A stretch of 25,402 nt of DNA from JBEKHI01 sp050012355. GTDB lineage: Bacteria; Actinomycetota; Actinomycetes; Streptosporangiales; Streptosporangiaceae. Of this stretch, positions 14,810 to 22,090 are shown piece after piece. Position 1 is the first letter of the stretch. Each line of letters begins with the position of its first letter. The notes below the pieces were generated by a model, which saw only the letters and a list, made by a program, of their open reading frames with translations, had not been told where the DNA came from and searched no databases. Location of the stretch: positions 1-25,402 of the forward strand of contig JBEKHI010000072.1 in the NCBI GenBank assembly GCA_050012355.1. The letters run 5' to 3'. The position numbers and the translations under genes were made by a program.

Positions 14810-15781
14810 TTGCGTGCGATTGTCCTAGGAGAAACTCCCTGGTCACTGCGCGTCGCTGACGGCTGGCCGGAACCCGCGGCGGGTTCCGGCCAGGTCGTCG
14901 TGCACGTGCGGGGCGTCGGCATCTGCGGCTCGGACCTGGCACTGGTGTCGGGCAGGCGTCAGGCTCCGGCCTACCCGTGGATCCCCGGCCATGAGGCCAC
15001 CGGGGAGATCGTCTCGGCCGGGGACGGCGTGGACCCCGCCAGGATCGGCCAGCGGGTGGTCATCGAACCCAACTATCCATGCCTGCGCTGTCCCGCCTGC
15101 CGGGCGGGGCTGACCTCGATGTGCCCGGACCGGGTGATCGCCGGTTTCACCGAGCCCGGCCTGCTCGCCGAATACGTCGCGGTACCCGCGGAGTTCGCCT
15201 GGCCGGTACCTGATAGCTGGACCGACGCCGACGCGGCCTGCGCGGAGCCGCTGACCGTGGCGCAGGCCGCGATCAGACGGAGCGGGAGCGATTCCGACGG
15301 GGACAGTCTCGTCATCGGCGCCGGATCGCAGGGCGCGCTGCTGTGCCTGGCGCTGATCGCGCGCGGGAACCCGGTGCACGTCCTCGAGCCCAACGCCGGC
15401 CGCCGGCAGCTCGCCGTCTCGCTCGGCGCCAAGGCGGCCGAGCCAGGCGATGCCGGCTTTCCGGTCGTTTTCGAGACCTCAGGCCAGGAATCCGCGATGA
15501 GCGAAGCGATCGGCCGGGCCGCCTACGGCGCGACCGTCATGCTGATCGGCCTGGGCAGCCACACCTACCGGATTAACGCGGAACTCGTGGTCCGGCGGCA
15601 ACTCACGCTGCGCGGGTCCATGATCTACGACCACCCCGCTGACTTCGCCGGCACGCTGAGCCTGCGCGGCCTGTCCCCCGGTCAGGTGCTGCGAGCCGAG
15701 TATCCGTTCACGGAAGCGGCGGCCGCGTTCCTGGCCGCGCGCGACATTCCCGGCAAGACCTGGATCACCTGGGCCGGCTGA
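14810..15781 (+). CDS. Zinc-dependent medium-chain dehydrogenase
   Basis: A 323-residue MDR alcohol/polyol dehydrogenase. Catalytic zinc ligands lie in GICGSD (Cys) and GHEATGE (His, Glu). The structural zinc site is the four cysteines of PCLRCPACRAGLTSMC. A Rossmann motif VIGAGSQGALL is followed by an acidic residue (VLEPN), favouring NAD over NADP. Relatives include sorbitol, threonine and inositol-type dehydrogenases. I chose TTG 14810, giving MRAIVLGETPWSL, because GGAG lies 4 nt upstream and homology begins here; it is 13 nt after the binding-protein stop. It probably oxidises the imported polyol or sugar. Its end overlaps the convergent tetR gene by 17 bp. Confidence 0.88.
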   Translation: MRAIVLGETPWSLRVADGWPEPAAGSGQVVVHVRGVGICGSDLALVSGRRQAPAYPWIPGHEATGEIVSAGDGVDPARIGQRVVIEPNYPCLRCPACRAGLTSMCPDRVIAGFTEPGLLAEYVAVPAEFAWPVPDSWTDADAACAEPLTVAQAAIRRSGSDSDGDSLVIGAGSQGALLCLALIARGNPVHVLEPNAGRRQLAVSLGAKAAEPGDAGFPVVFETSGQESAMSEAIGRAAYGATVMLIGLGSHTYRINAELVVRRQLTLRGSMIYDHPADFAGTLSLRGLSPGQVLRAEYPFTEAAAAFLAARDIPGKTWITWAG

Positions 15782-16379
15782 TGGCGACGAGGGGGATGAA
15801 CAGGTCGTCGACGATCGCGAGGATCCGCTCCGGCGGGATCGCCTGGTAGGTCATCAGCATGTCGTGGCGGATCAGGTCGGACGGCATGGTCAGGACGGCC
15901 GGGTGGATGCGGTCGAGGTCGATCTCGCCGCGCTCGTGCGCCCGGGCGAAGACCTGGCTTGATGGCATCGGGAGATCGGCTAGGAGCTTCTCGCGTATCT
16001 GGGCAGGGGTGAGGCCGGTACTGGCCAGCAGGCCGGAGAACACGGCGCTGACGGCGGCGGCGAAGCCGACCCGCGTGCTGCTGAAGCTGCTGAGCAGCGC
16101 GATCATGTCACCCCGCAGGCTCCCGGTGTCGGGGGTCTCGACGGGGTGCGTCGTGGCGTAGTGGCGGATGGCGGCGAGTACCAGGTCGTCCTTGCCGTGC
16201 CAGCGCCGGTACAGCACCGCCACGCCCGTCTTCGCCCGGGCCGCGACCGACTCCATGGTCAGCCTGGCGAAGCCGGCCTCCACGAGCTCCTGCCAGGCGG
16301 CCTCCAGCAGCGCGGCCTCCAGTTCCTCCCCGCGCCGCCGCCGGGGCTGTTGTGCCTGCTCGGTCATGACAACCAGCAT
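15765..16379 (-). CDS. TetR-family regulator of the adjacent MFS exporter
   Basis: A 204-residue repressor. The N-terminal helix-turn-helix is ELEAALLEAAWQELVEAGFARLTMESVAARAKTGVAVLYRRWHGKDDLV. The C-terminal helical domain has the style of TetR_C_11/16 families (GDMIALLSSFSSTRVGFAAAVSAVFSGLL, HERGEIDLDRIHPAVL). The start ATG 16377-16379 is preceded by GAGG at 5 nt; ATG 16367 is an alternative. It diverges from a DHA2 exporter, and two inverted repeats built on ATAAGAG lie between the two starts. This is the classic arrangement for an autoregulated drug-responsive repressor. Confidence 0.9.
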   Translation of the reverse strand: MLVVMTEQAQQPRRRRGEELEAALLEAAWQELVEAGFARLTMESVAARAKTGVAVLYRRWHGKDDLVLAAIRHYATTHPVETPDTGSLRGDMIALLSSFSSTRVGFAAAVSAVFSGLLASTGLTPAQIREKLLADLPMPSSQVFARAHERGEIDLDRIHPAVLTMPSDLIRHDMLMTYQAIPPERILAIVDDLFIPLVAISRPR

Positions 16380-16396
16380 AGCGGCCTCGGCAGAAA

Positions 16397-16418
16397 TAAG
16401 AGAAGCTTGCTTTCCTTA
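16397..16418. promoter_or_regulatory. Operator candidate O1 (TAAGAGAAGC inverted repeat)
   Basis: TAAGAGAAGC-TT-GCTTTCCTTA is an inverted repeat with 8 of 10 arm positions complementary. It lies 18 bp upstream of the tetR start and shares the ATAAGAG half-site with O2. It probably mediates tetR autorepression. Confidence 0.55.
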
Positions 16419-16437
16419 ACGACGCGACCTACTCTGA

Positions 16438-16461
16438 ATAAGAGAAGTATTCATCTCTTAT
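16438..16461. promoter_or_regulatory. Operator candidate O2 (ATAAGAGA inverted repeat)
   Basis: Perfect 8-bp arms ATAAGAGA (16438-16445) and TCTCTTAT (16454-16461) flank an 8-bp centre. The repeat ends one base before the MFS Shine-Dalgarno (GGAGGAAGG). A bound repressor would block the exporter promoter or start. Its half-site also occurs in O1, supporting a common binding protein, most simply the divergent TetR. Confidence 0.65.
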
Positions 16462-16476
16462 GGAGGAAGGGGCAGC

Positions 16477-17928
16477 ATGGCAGCGACACCAGCCCAGAAG
16501 CTGGATCCCGCGGTAATCAAGACCGCCCTGATCATCATCGTTGGCGGGCTGGCTGTCGTCTTCGATACGACGATCGTCACTGTAGCCTTGCATACACTCT
16601 CGGTGAAGCTGCACGCTCCGGTCGCGACGGTCCAGTGGGTGACCACCGGCTACCTGCTGGCGCTCGGCATCACGGTGCCGCTCAGCGCCTGGGGCCTGAA
16701 ACGGTTCGGCGGCAAACGGCTATGGATCTTCGCCCTCGCCGTCTTCCTGGTCGGCTCGGTCGGGGCCAGTCTCGCGTGGAACATCGACTCGCTCATCGGC
16801 TGGCGGGTCGTCGAGGGTATCGGCGGCGGCCTCATGCTCCCGCTGATGAGCACGCTCATCTTCCAGGCCGCGGGCGGCAAGTCGCTCGGACGGCTCGTCA
16901 CCTATGTCGCGCTGCCGGCGCTGCTCGGCCCGGTCCTCGGCCCCGTGATCGGCGGCGCCATCTTGACCCACCTGAGCTGGCGGTTCATGTTCTGGGTAAA
17001 CGTGCCGTTCTGCGTCGCCGGCATCCTGCTCGCCTGGCGGTACCTGAACGTCGACGAGCCCGCCCGCCCGGGAGCCAGGGCCCGACTCGACGTGGCCGGG
17101 CTCCTGCTCGCCGCGCCGGGTATCTCGGTCATCCTGCTGGGCCTCGCCAACGCTGGCACCGCCGTCGGGTTCGCTCACCCGGACGTCATCATCCCGCTCG
17201 TCATCGGCGCCGCACTGCTCGCGGCCTTCACCGGCTACGCGCTGCGCAAGAGCGACCCGCTCGTCGAGATCCGGCTGCTCGCCAAGCGGTCGGTCGGTTC
17301 CTCAAGTGCGGTGCTCTTCTTCTCCGGCTTCTCCCTGTACGGTGCGATGCTCCTGCTGCCGCTGTTCTACCAGGACGTGCGCGGCACCACCGCGCTCGCC
17401 GCCGGGGTCATGCTCGTCCCACAGGGCGTCGGCACCCTGCTGTCCCGCTTGGTCGCGGGGAAAAACATCGACCGGTTCGGCTCCCGCGTCATCGCCCTGG
17501 GCGGCTTCGCCATCGTCGCCGCCGCCACCGTGCCGTTCGCGTTCGCCGGGCCGCACACCAACGGCTGGCTGCTCGCCCTCTGGATGATCATCCGCGGGTT
17601 CGGCCTCGGGGCCGTCACCATGCCGGTGATGGTCGCCAGCTACATCGGCCTCGACAAGCAGCAGATCCCGCACTCCAGCGTGCTCACCAGGACCGCGCAG
17701 CAGATCGGCGGCTCGTTCGGCACCGCTGTCCTGGCGGTGGTACTCGAGAGCGCCATCGCCGCGCACCCAGCCACGCTGGCGGACGCGTTCCACGTGGCGT
17801 TCTGGTGGTCGGCAGGCTTCTCAGCCATCGCCGTGCTGCTCTCGCTGTGGCTCCCCGGTCCCCAGCGGGTGCCCGAGCCCAGCGGCGCTAGCGCGCCCGG
17901 CCAGCGCACCGATCGCGTCGGGGCCTAG
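16477..17928 (+). CDS. MFS exporter, DHA2 (14-helix) family
   Basis: A 483-residue membrane exporter of the EmrB/QacA type. Signatures are AVVFDTTIVTVALHTL (motif D1), VEGIGGGLMLPLMSTL (motif B) and LPALLGPVLGPVIGGAIL (motif C). Repeated hydrophobic helices run to the end, and a short hydrophilic tail finishes the protein. ATG 16477 is preceded by GGAGGAAGG at 6 nt. It is controlled by the divergent TetR gene through operators O1/O2. The stop TAG is shared with the convergent downstream gene through the palindrome CTAG (17925-17928). The substrate is unknown; export of, or resistance to, a small hydrophobic compound is the usual role. Confidence 0.93.
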   Translation: MAATPAQKLDPAVIKTALIIIVGGLAVVFDTTIVTVALHTLSVKLHAPVATVQWVTTGYLLALGITVPLSAWGLKRFGGKRLWIFALAVFLVGSVGASLAWNIDSLIGWRVVEGIGGGLMLPLMSTLIFQAAGGKSLGRLVTYVALPALLGPVLGPVIGGAILTHLSWRFMFWVNVPFCVAGILLAWRYLNVDEPARPGARARLDVAGLLLAAPGISVILLGLANAGTAVGFAHPDVIIPLVIGAALLAAFTGYALRKSDPLVEIRLLAKRSVGSSSAVLFFSGFSLYGAMLLLPLFYQDVRGTTALAAGVMLVPQGVGTLLSRLVAGKNIDRFGSRVIALGGFAIVAAATVPFAFAGPHTNGWLLALWMIIRGFGLGAVTMPVMVASYIGLDKQQIPHSSVLTRTAQQIGGSFGTAVLAVVLESAIAAHPATLADAFHVAFWWSAGFSAIAVLLSLWLPGPQRVPEPSGASAPGQRTDRVGA

Positions 17929-18922
17929 AGCTGGCCGTTCGCGAAGCCATGTTCGGCCAGCGCCGCCGCTTCCGACCAGTAGGTAGCAACCAGCCGCGAG
18001 GGGATCACGGTCCCGACGATGGCGCCGGCCGCGAGCGTATCGAGATAGGCCGACGCGGCCGGGGGCGCCCCGTCCGCCAGCACCTGGATCGGCACCCCGC
18101 CCGCGATGGCTCCCATCAGATACGCCGTGAGCCACAGCGAATAGCTGAACAGGTCACCGAGGTCCCCGCGCGCGTTGTCCAGCCAGCCGCTGCGGCTGGC
18201 GAACGCCTCGAACTGGCCGCGCAGCCGTCGGCGTCCAGGTCCAGCGCCGCCAGTAGCTCGGTCACCGGCCGGCGGAGGTAGTCGGGCCCGGCACCGCGAA
18301 CCATCGCCAGCACCCGTCCGGCCTTGAGCCACGGGATATGGGCGATCGAGTGCGCGAGCGCCTCGCGCGTTCCGTCGGGCACCGCGCCGAAGCAGGCGGC
18401 CCGGCGGACGCCGTGGGCCGTGTTGCCCGCGAGGCTCTCCAGCGCGGCGTGCTGCACGAGCGACGGCACCGACAGCACGGCGTCGATGCCGCGGCCGGTC
18501 AGGAACTCGCGCATCACCTCATCGTCGTCGCGCCACAACCGGGCAAACGGCGCGGCGTACTCCAGGTAACCGTCGATGTGACGGGCGGGCAGCACCATCG
18601 CCAGCGTCGGGAAGTACTCGGCTCCGGTGTCGGCCACCCAGGTCGCTCCGGCCGCCGCGGCCAGCCGCGCCGCCGCGCCGTTGACCGAGTTCCAGTTGGA
18701 GTAAAAGGCGACGGCCGAATCAGGGAACAACGCGACGGCGGCGCCATCGCCTACCGCTTGCCAGGCGCGGCCCGCGGTACGCAGCGCGCCAGCGGTTTCG
18801 CCGGGTGCCGGGTCAACAACGATGCGCAGGTCCAGTTCGGGATGCCGCTGGCACAGCAACGCGGCCGCCTGGGCGCGAGACGGGTGCGTCATCACCGCGG
18901 CCGATAGCATCACGGACCCCAT
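17925..18922 (-). pseudogene. Frameshifted glycosyltransferase-like protein
   Basis: One protein appears split over two frames. The N-terminal 233 residues start MGSVMLSAAVMTHPSRAQAA at ATG 18922 (GGGGGAGG 9 nt upstream) and run to ALDLDADG. A continuation beginning LRGQFEAFASRSGWLDNARG in the -1 frame runs from 18224 to a stop at 17925. Without the shift the first frame ends in low-complexity sequence at 18116. One missing C in the GGC-TGC at 18221-18226 would explain it: a real mutation or a sequence error. Restored length is about 331 residues. Features such as LRIVVDPAPGETAGALRTAGRAW and NTAHGVRRAACFG recall actinobacterial GT-A glycosyltransferase-like proteins, but a clear DxD metal site is missing, so this is a weak call. 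Confidence 0.55.
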
Positions 18923-18967
18923 TAGACTGAGCCTCCCCCAAAAATCAGCAAATGTCGATGATATTCT

Positions 18968-18987
18968 CGTTGCTAACGGGGGCAACG
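18968..18987 (+). promoter_or_regulatory. Small hairpin before the inositol-phosphate-synthase-like gene
   Basis: CGTTGC (18968-18973) and GCAACG (18982-18987) can pair around an 8-nt loop, ending where the Shine-Dalgarno GGGAGA begins. It could influence translation or be part of an operator. It is short enough to arise by chance. Confidence 0.25.
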
Positions 18988-18999
18988 GGAGAAAACAAG

Positions 19000-20061
19000 A
19001 TGATACGGGTGGCCATCGCTGGTGTCGGCAACTGCGCGTCCAGCCTCGTGCAGGCAGTGACGGCGGCGCGGCTCGCGCCCGGCGGCCCGGGAGTGGCTCA
19101 TCCGCGCGTCGGCCGTTACGGCGTTGAGGACATCGAGTTCGTGGCGGCCTTCGATGCCGATGAGCGCAAGGTCGGCCACGACCTCGCTGATGCGATCGGC
19201 GCCGCGCCGAACTGCACCACCAGTTACCTTCAGGTGCCGCCGACCGGTGTAGTAGTCGGCTGTGGCCCGGTCGCGGACGGCGTGGGACCGCTGACCGCCA
19301 GCCTTGTGCGGGTGGCCGCGGCGGCGAGGACAGCATCGTTCGACGATGTGAGCCAGGCGCTGCTCGCGGCGCGGGCCGATGTGCTCATCTGCTACCTGCC
19401 AGTCGGGTCCGCCAAGGCCACCGCCGGTTACGCGGGCGCCGCGGTCACCGCCGGCACCGCCTTCGTGAACTGCAACCCGGAGCTCATCGCGACCGATCCC
19501 GAGTGGCAGGAGCGTTTCGCGCGCAGCGGCGTCCCGCTGCTCGGCGATGACATCAAGAGCCAGCTCGGCGCGACGACGCTGCACCGAATGCTGATCGACT
19601 TGTGCGCCTCCCGGGGCGCGGTGATCGATCGCACGTACCAGCTCAACGTCGGCGGCAACACCGACTTCCTGAACATGCGTGATCCGGAACGCGCCGCGAG
19701 CAAGCGCGCCTCCAAGATGTCGGCGCTGCGGTCGCGGCTCGGCGAGGACGCGGAGTTCGGCGCCGGGCCTAGCGATTACGTTCCTCACCTAGCCGACCGT
19801 AAGGTCGCTCACATATCTCTGGAGGGCCGCTCGCTGCTCGGCACGCCGTTCTCCATCGAGGCCAAGCTCTCGGTCGAGGACAGCCCGAACTCGGCCGGCA
19901 TCGCGGTAGATGCGGTGCGGGCCGCCAAGGTGGCCGCTGAGCGCGGCATCGGGGGCCCGGTGTACGACGTCTGCGGCTACCTGTTCAAGACCCCGCCACG
20001 GCCGGAGAGCGACGCCGTCGCGGACGAGCTGATGACCCGCTTCGCCGACGAGCGCCGCTAG
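19000..20061 (+). CDS. Myo-inositol-1-phosphate synthase family protein
   Basis: A 353-residue NAD-dependent Ino1-family protein; authentic members convert glucose-6-phosphate to inositol-3-phosphate. Visible are the NAD loop VAIAGVGNCASSLVQ, FVAAFDADERKVG, DVLICYLPVGS, LLGDDIKSQLGATTLHRML, YQLNVGGNTDFLNM, the catalytic-region lysines in ADRKVAHISLEG and IEAKLSVEDSPNSAG, and RGIGGPV near the C-terminus. The motif FVNCNPELIATDP differs from the FVNALPVFIASDP I recall from M. tuberculosis Ino1, suggesting a different subfamily. I chose ATG 19000 (GGGAGA 7 nt upstream) over the in-frame ATG 18952. The stop shares CTAG with the convergent aroK-aroB fusion. No inositol phosphatase gene adjoins it. 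Confidence 0.88.
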   Translation: MIRVAIAGVGNCASSLVQAVTAARLAPGGPGVAHPRVGRYGVEDIEFVAAFDADERKVGHDLADAIGAAPNCTTSYLQVPPTGVVVGCGPVADGVGPLTASLVRVAAAARTASFDDVSQALLAARADVLICYLPVGSAKATAGYAGAAVTAGTAFVNCNPELIATDPEWQERFARSGVPLLGDDIKSQLGATTLHRMLIDLCASRGAVIDRTYQLNVGGNTDFLNMRDPERAASKRASKMSALRSRLGEDAEFGAGPSDYVPHLADRKVAHISLEGRSLLGTPFSIEAKLSVEDSPNSAGIAVDAVRAAKVAAERGIGGPVYDVCGYLFKTPPRPESDAVADELMTRFADERR

Positions 20062-21647
20062 CGGGGCTCGCCGCGGGCGAGGTCGGCCAGCACGCCAGCG
20101 AGCGTCTCCTCGTCGGCCGGAACACCCGCCTGCGGCTTGCCGAGACCGTTGAGCACCACGAACCGGGTGCCGCTGCGGTATTTCTTGTCCCGCTGCCACG
20201 CGTCCCGCAGCGTGGCCAGATCGAATGAGCCGGAGACCGGCAGCCCAACCGAGGACAGCAGCTCGCGGTGCAGGTTCACCAGCTCCGCGTCGATGCGTCC
20301 TTGCCGGAATGCCAGGTACGCGGCGGCCATCATGCCGAGCGCGACGGCTTGGCCGTCGTCCATCCGGTCCGGTCCGCTCACCTGCTCGAAGGCGTGACCG
20401 AAGGTGTGCCCGTAGTTCAGGAACAGCCGGTCGCCCTGCTCGCGTTCATCGCCGCTGACGATACTGGCCTTGACCGCGACGCTTCCGGCCACCGCCTCGG
20501 TCAGCGCCGGGAAGTCCCGTTCCCGCAACTGTCCGGCGCGTGATCGCAAGAGGTCGACCAGACCGTCGCCGCTGATCAGCGCGTGCTTGACTATCTCGGC
20601 GAGGCCGGCGCCGTACTCGGCCGATGCGGCCGCGGCGACCGGCACGTCCGAGATGACCGCGACCGGCTGGTGCATGAGGCCGAGCAGGTTGCGTCCGAGC
20701 GGCAAGTTGAGCGACGCCTTGCCGCCAACCGACGCGTCGGCCTGCGCGGCGAGCGTGGTCGGCACCAGCGCCAGCGGCATCCCCCGGTTATAGGTAGCGG
20801 CGAGGAATCCCGCGAGGTCACACGTCACCTCGCCACCGACCCCGACGATGAGGTCGTTCTTGTGCACTGCCAGATCGGCGAGCGCGTCGGCGAGCTCGGA
20901 GACGGTTCCCAGCGACTTGGCCGCCTGGCTATCCGGGACCGTCAGCACCCGCGGTTCCAGACCGGAATCGCCCAGGGCGCGCGCCACCGTTTCCGCCGCG
21001 GCGCCGGCCGAACCCGCGGCGAGCACGACCGCGGTCCTCGCGTAGGGCAGCGACGGCAGCAGCCGCCCGGTCGCTTCCAGCAGGTCGGTCCCGACATGCG
21101 CGTTGTATGTCCCGCCGACGCAGGACACCAGCACCGTCGTCGTGCCGGCGGGCGCTCCGGAGACCGCGACCAGCCGGGACAAGATGTCCAGCGAAATCGC
21201 TTCCGGGCGCCGTCCGTCGGTGGCGACCATCAGCGACGCGACGGACTCATACACCGCGAGCCGTCGTGCGTACAGTTCTTTCAGGCCCGGACGGGCGAGC
21301 AGCGGCCGGTAGGTATCTCCGGCTATCCGCAGCATCGCCTCGTCGTACCCCACCCGCAGGTAGACGACGGACGCCGATTTCAGCAGTTCCCTGGTCGCGG
21401 GGTGCTCAGCCGCTCCCCCGCCGAGCGCCAGCACCGCGTCTGGCCCGTCCAGCAGCGAGCCGACCACCTGATGTTCCAGCTGCCGGAAGGCAGGCTCACC
21501 GTCGGCGGCGAAGATATCCCGGACCGAGCGTCGTTCACGCTGCTCGATCACCAGGTCGCTGTCGGTGAACGGCAGGCCGAGCTTGTCGGCGAGCAGGTGC
21601 CCCACCGTGGTCTTGCCGGCTCCCATGAAGCCGACCAGGACGATCAT
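20058..21647 (-). CDS. Shikimate kinase / 3-dehydroquinate synthase fusion
   Basis: A 529-residue two-domain protein. Residues 1-165 are a shikimate kinase with P-loop GFMGAGKTT, FTDSDLVIEQ, FRQLE, LALGGGA, lid YRPLLARPG and RLAVYESVA, all key residues present. Residues 168-529 are a dehydroquinate synthase-type sugar phosphate cyclase with GVGGEVTCDLAGFLAATYNRG, PTTLAAQADASVGGK, AEIVKHA and NYGHTFGHAFE. By alignment, the zinc ligands should be Glu351, His414 and position 431, where the usual His (HGxAV) is Asp (DDGQAV). The GKN lysine is Arg319. Other catalytic lysines and the RxxLNYGH arginine remain. It starts within the aroQ stop (ATGA) and ends the aro operon, duplicating both aroK and aroB. 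Similar fusions are known in Thermotoga. It could be a shikimate-pathway backup or a specialised cyclase. Confidence 0.88.
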   Translation of the reverse strand: MIVLVGFMGAGKTTVGHLLADKLGLPFTDSDLVIEQRERRSVRDIFAADGEPAFRQLEHQVVGSLLDGPDAVLALGGGAAEHPATRELLKSASVVYLRVGYDEAMLRIAGDTYRPLLARPGLKELYARRLAVYESVASLMVATDGRRPEAISLDILSRLVAVSGAPAGTTTVLVSCVGGTYNAHVGTDLLEATGRLLPSLPYARTAVVLAAGSAGAAAETVARALGDSGLEPRVLTVPDSQAAKSLGTVSELADALADLAVHKNDLIVGVGGEVTCDLAGFLAATYNRGMPLALVPTTLAAQADASVGGKASLNLPLGRNLLGLMHQPVAVISDVPVAAAASAEYGAGLAEIVKHALISGDGLVDLLRSRAGQLRERDFPALTEAVAGSVAVKASIVSGDEREQGDRLFLNYGHTFGHAFEQVSGPDRMDDGQAVALGMMAAAYLAFRQGRIDAELVNLHRELLSSVGLPVSGSFDLATLRDAWQRDKKYRSGTRFVVLNGLGKPQAGVPADEETLAGVLADLARGEPR

Positions 21648-22090
21648 CCGGAGAGGCCCGCTATCGCGCGCAGCGCCAGCTCGTATGAGCCGAAACCGAA
21701 CCCGGCGATGATCCCGTTGGCGACCCCGGTGATCACCGACTTCTCCCGGAACGGTTCCAGCTCACCCCGGGCGGCGACGTTGGAGATGTGCACCTCGATC
21801 AGCGGCGCGGTGCGCATCTTCACCGCGTCCCGCAGCGCGTACGAGTAGTGGGTCAGCGCGCCGGCGTTCAGCACCACCGGGATGGAGCCGTCGGCGGCCT
21901 CGTGCAGCCAGCCGAGCAGCTCGCCCTCGCTGTCGGTCTGCCGGGTCTCAACCTCGAAGCCCAGCTGGCTCCCCACCTCGGAACACAGCTTCACCAGGTC
22001 GGCGTACGTCGCCGCTCCGTAAATCTCGGGCTCCCGCTTGCCCAGCCTGCCCAGGTTCGGCCCGTTCAGCACCAGCACCGGTTGTGTCAT
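21644..22090 (-). CDS. aroQ: Type II 3-dehydroquinate dehydratase
   Basis: A 148-residue flavodoxin-like dodecameric dehydratase that removes water from 3-dehydroquinate to give 3-dehydroshikimate. Family motifs are LVLNGPNLGRLGKREPEIYG (catalytic Arg and Tyr), VETRQTDSEGELLGWLHEA, VVLNAGALTHYSYALRDA and LIEVHISNV (catalytic His). The usual HAREEFR segment after the ISNV motif reads AARGELEPFREKS here: the loop His is missing and three residues are added, a divergent substrate-lid region. The start ATG 22088-22090 overlaps the aroB stop; a longer open frame upstream is a shadow of aroB. The stop overlaps the fusion gene start. It is the fourth gene of the aro operon. Confidence 0.94.
   Translation of the reverse strand: MTQPVLVLNGPNLGRLGKREPEIYGAATYADLVKLCSEVGSQLGFEVETRQTDSEGELLGWLHEAADGSIPVVLNAGALTHYSYALRDAVKMRTAPLIEVHISNVAARGELEPFREKSVITGVANGIIAGFGFGSYELALRAIAGLSG

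Noticed and set aside
16146..17891. A 581-codon plus-strand frame overlapping the second tetR and MFS genes.
   Set aside because: Its composition is Arg/Pro/His-rich with no family motif, typical of a shadow frame in GC-rich coding DNA; the MFS reading frame has clear helices and motifs.
20583..21848. A 421-codon plus-strand frame opposite the aroK-aroB fusion.
   Set aside because: It is an antisense shadow; the minus strand carries complete kinase and cyclase motifs throughout.
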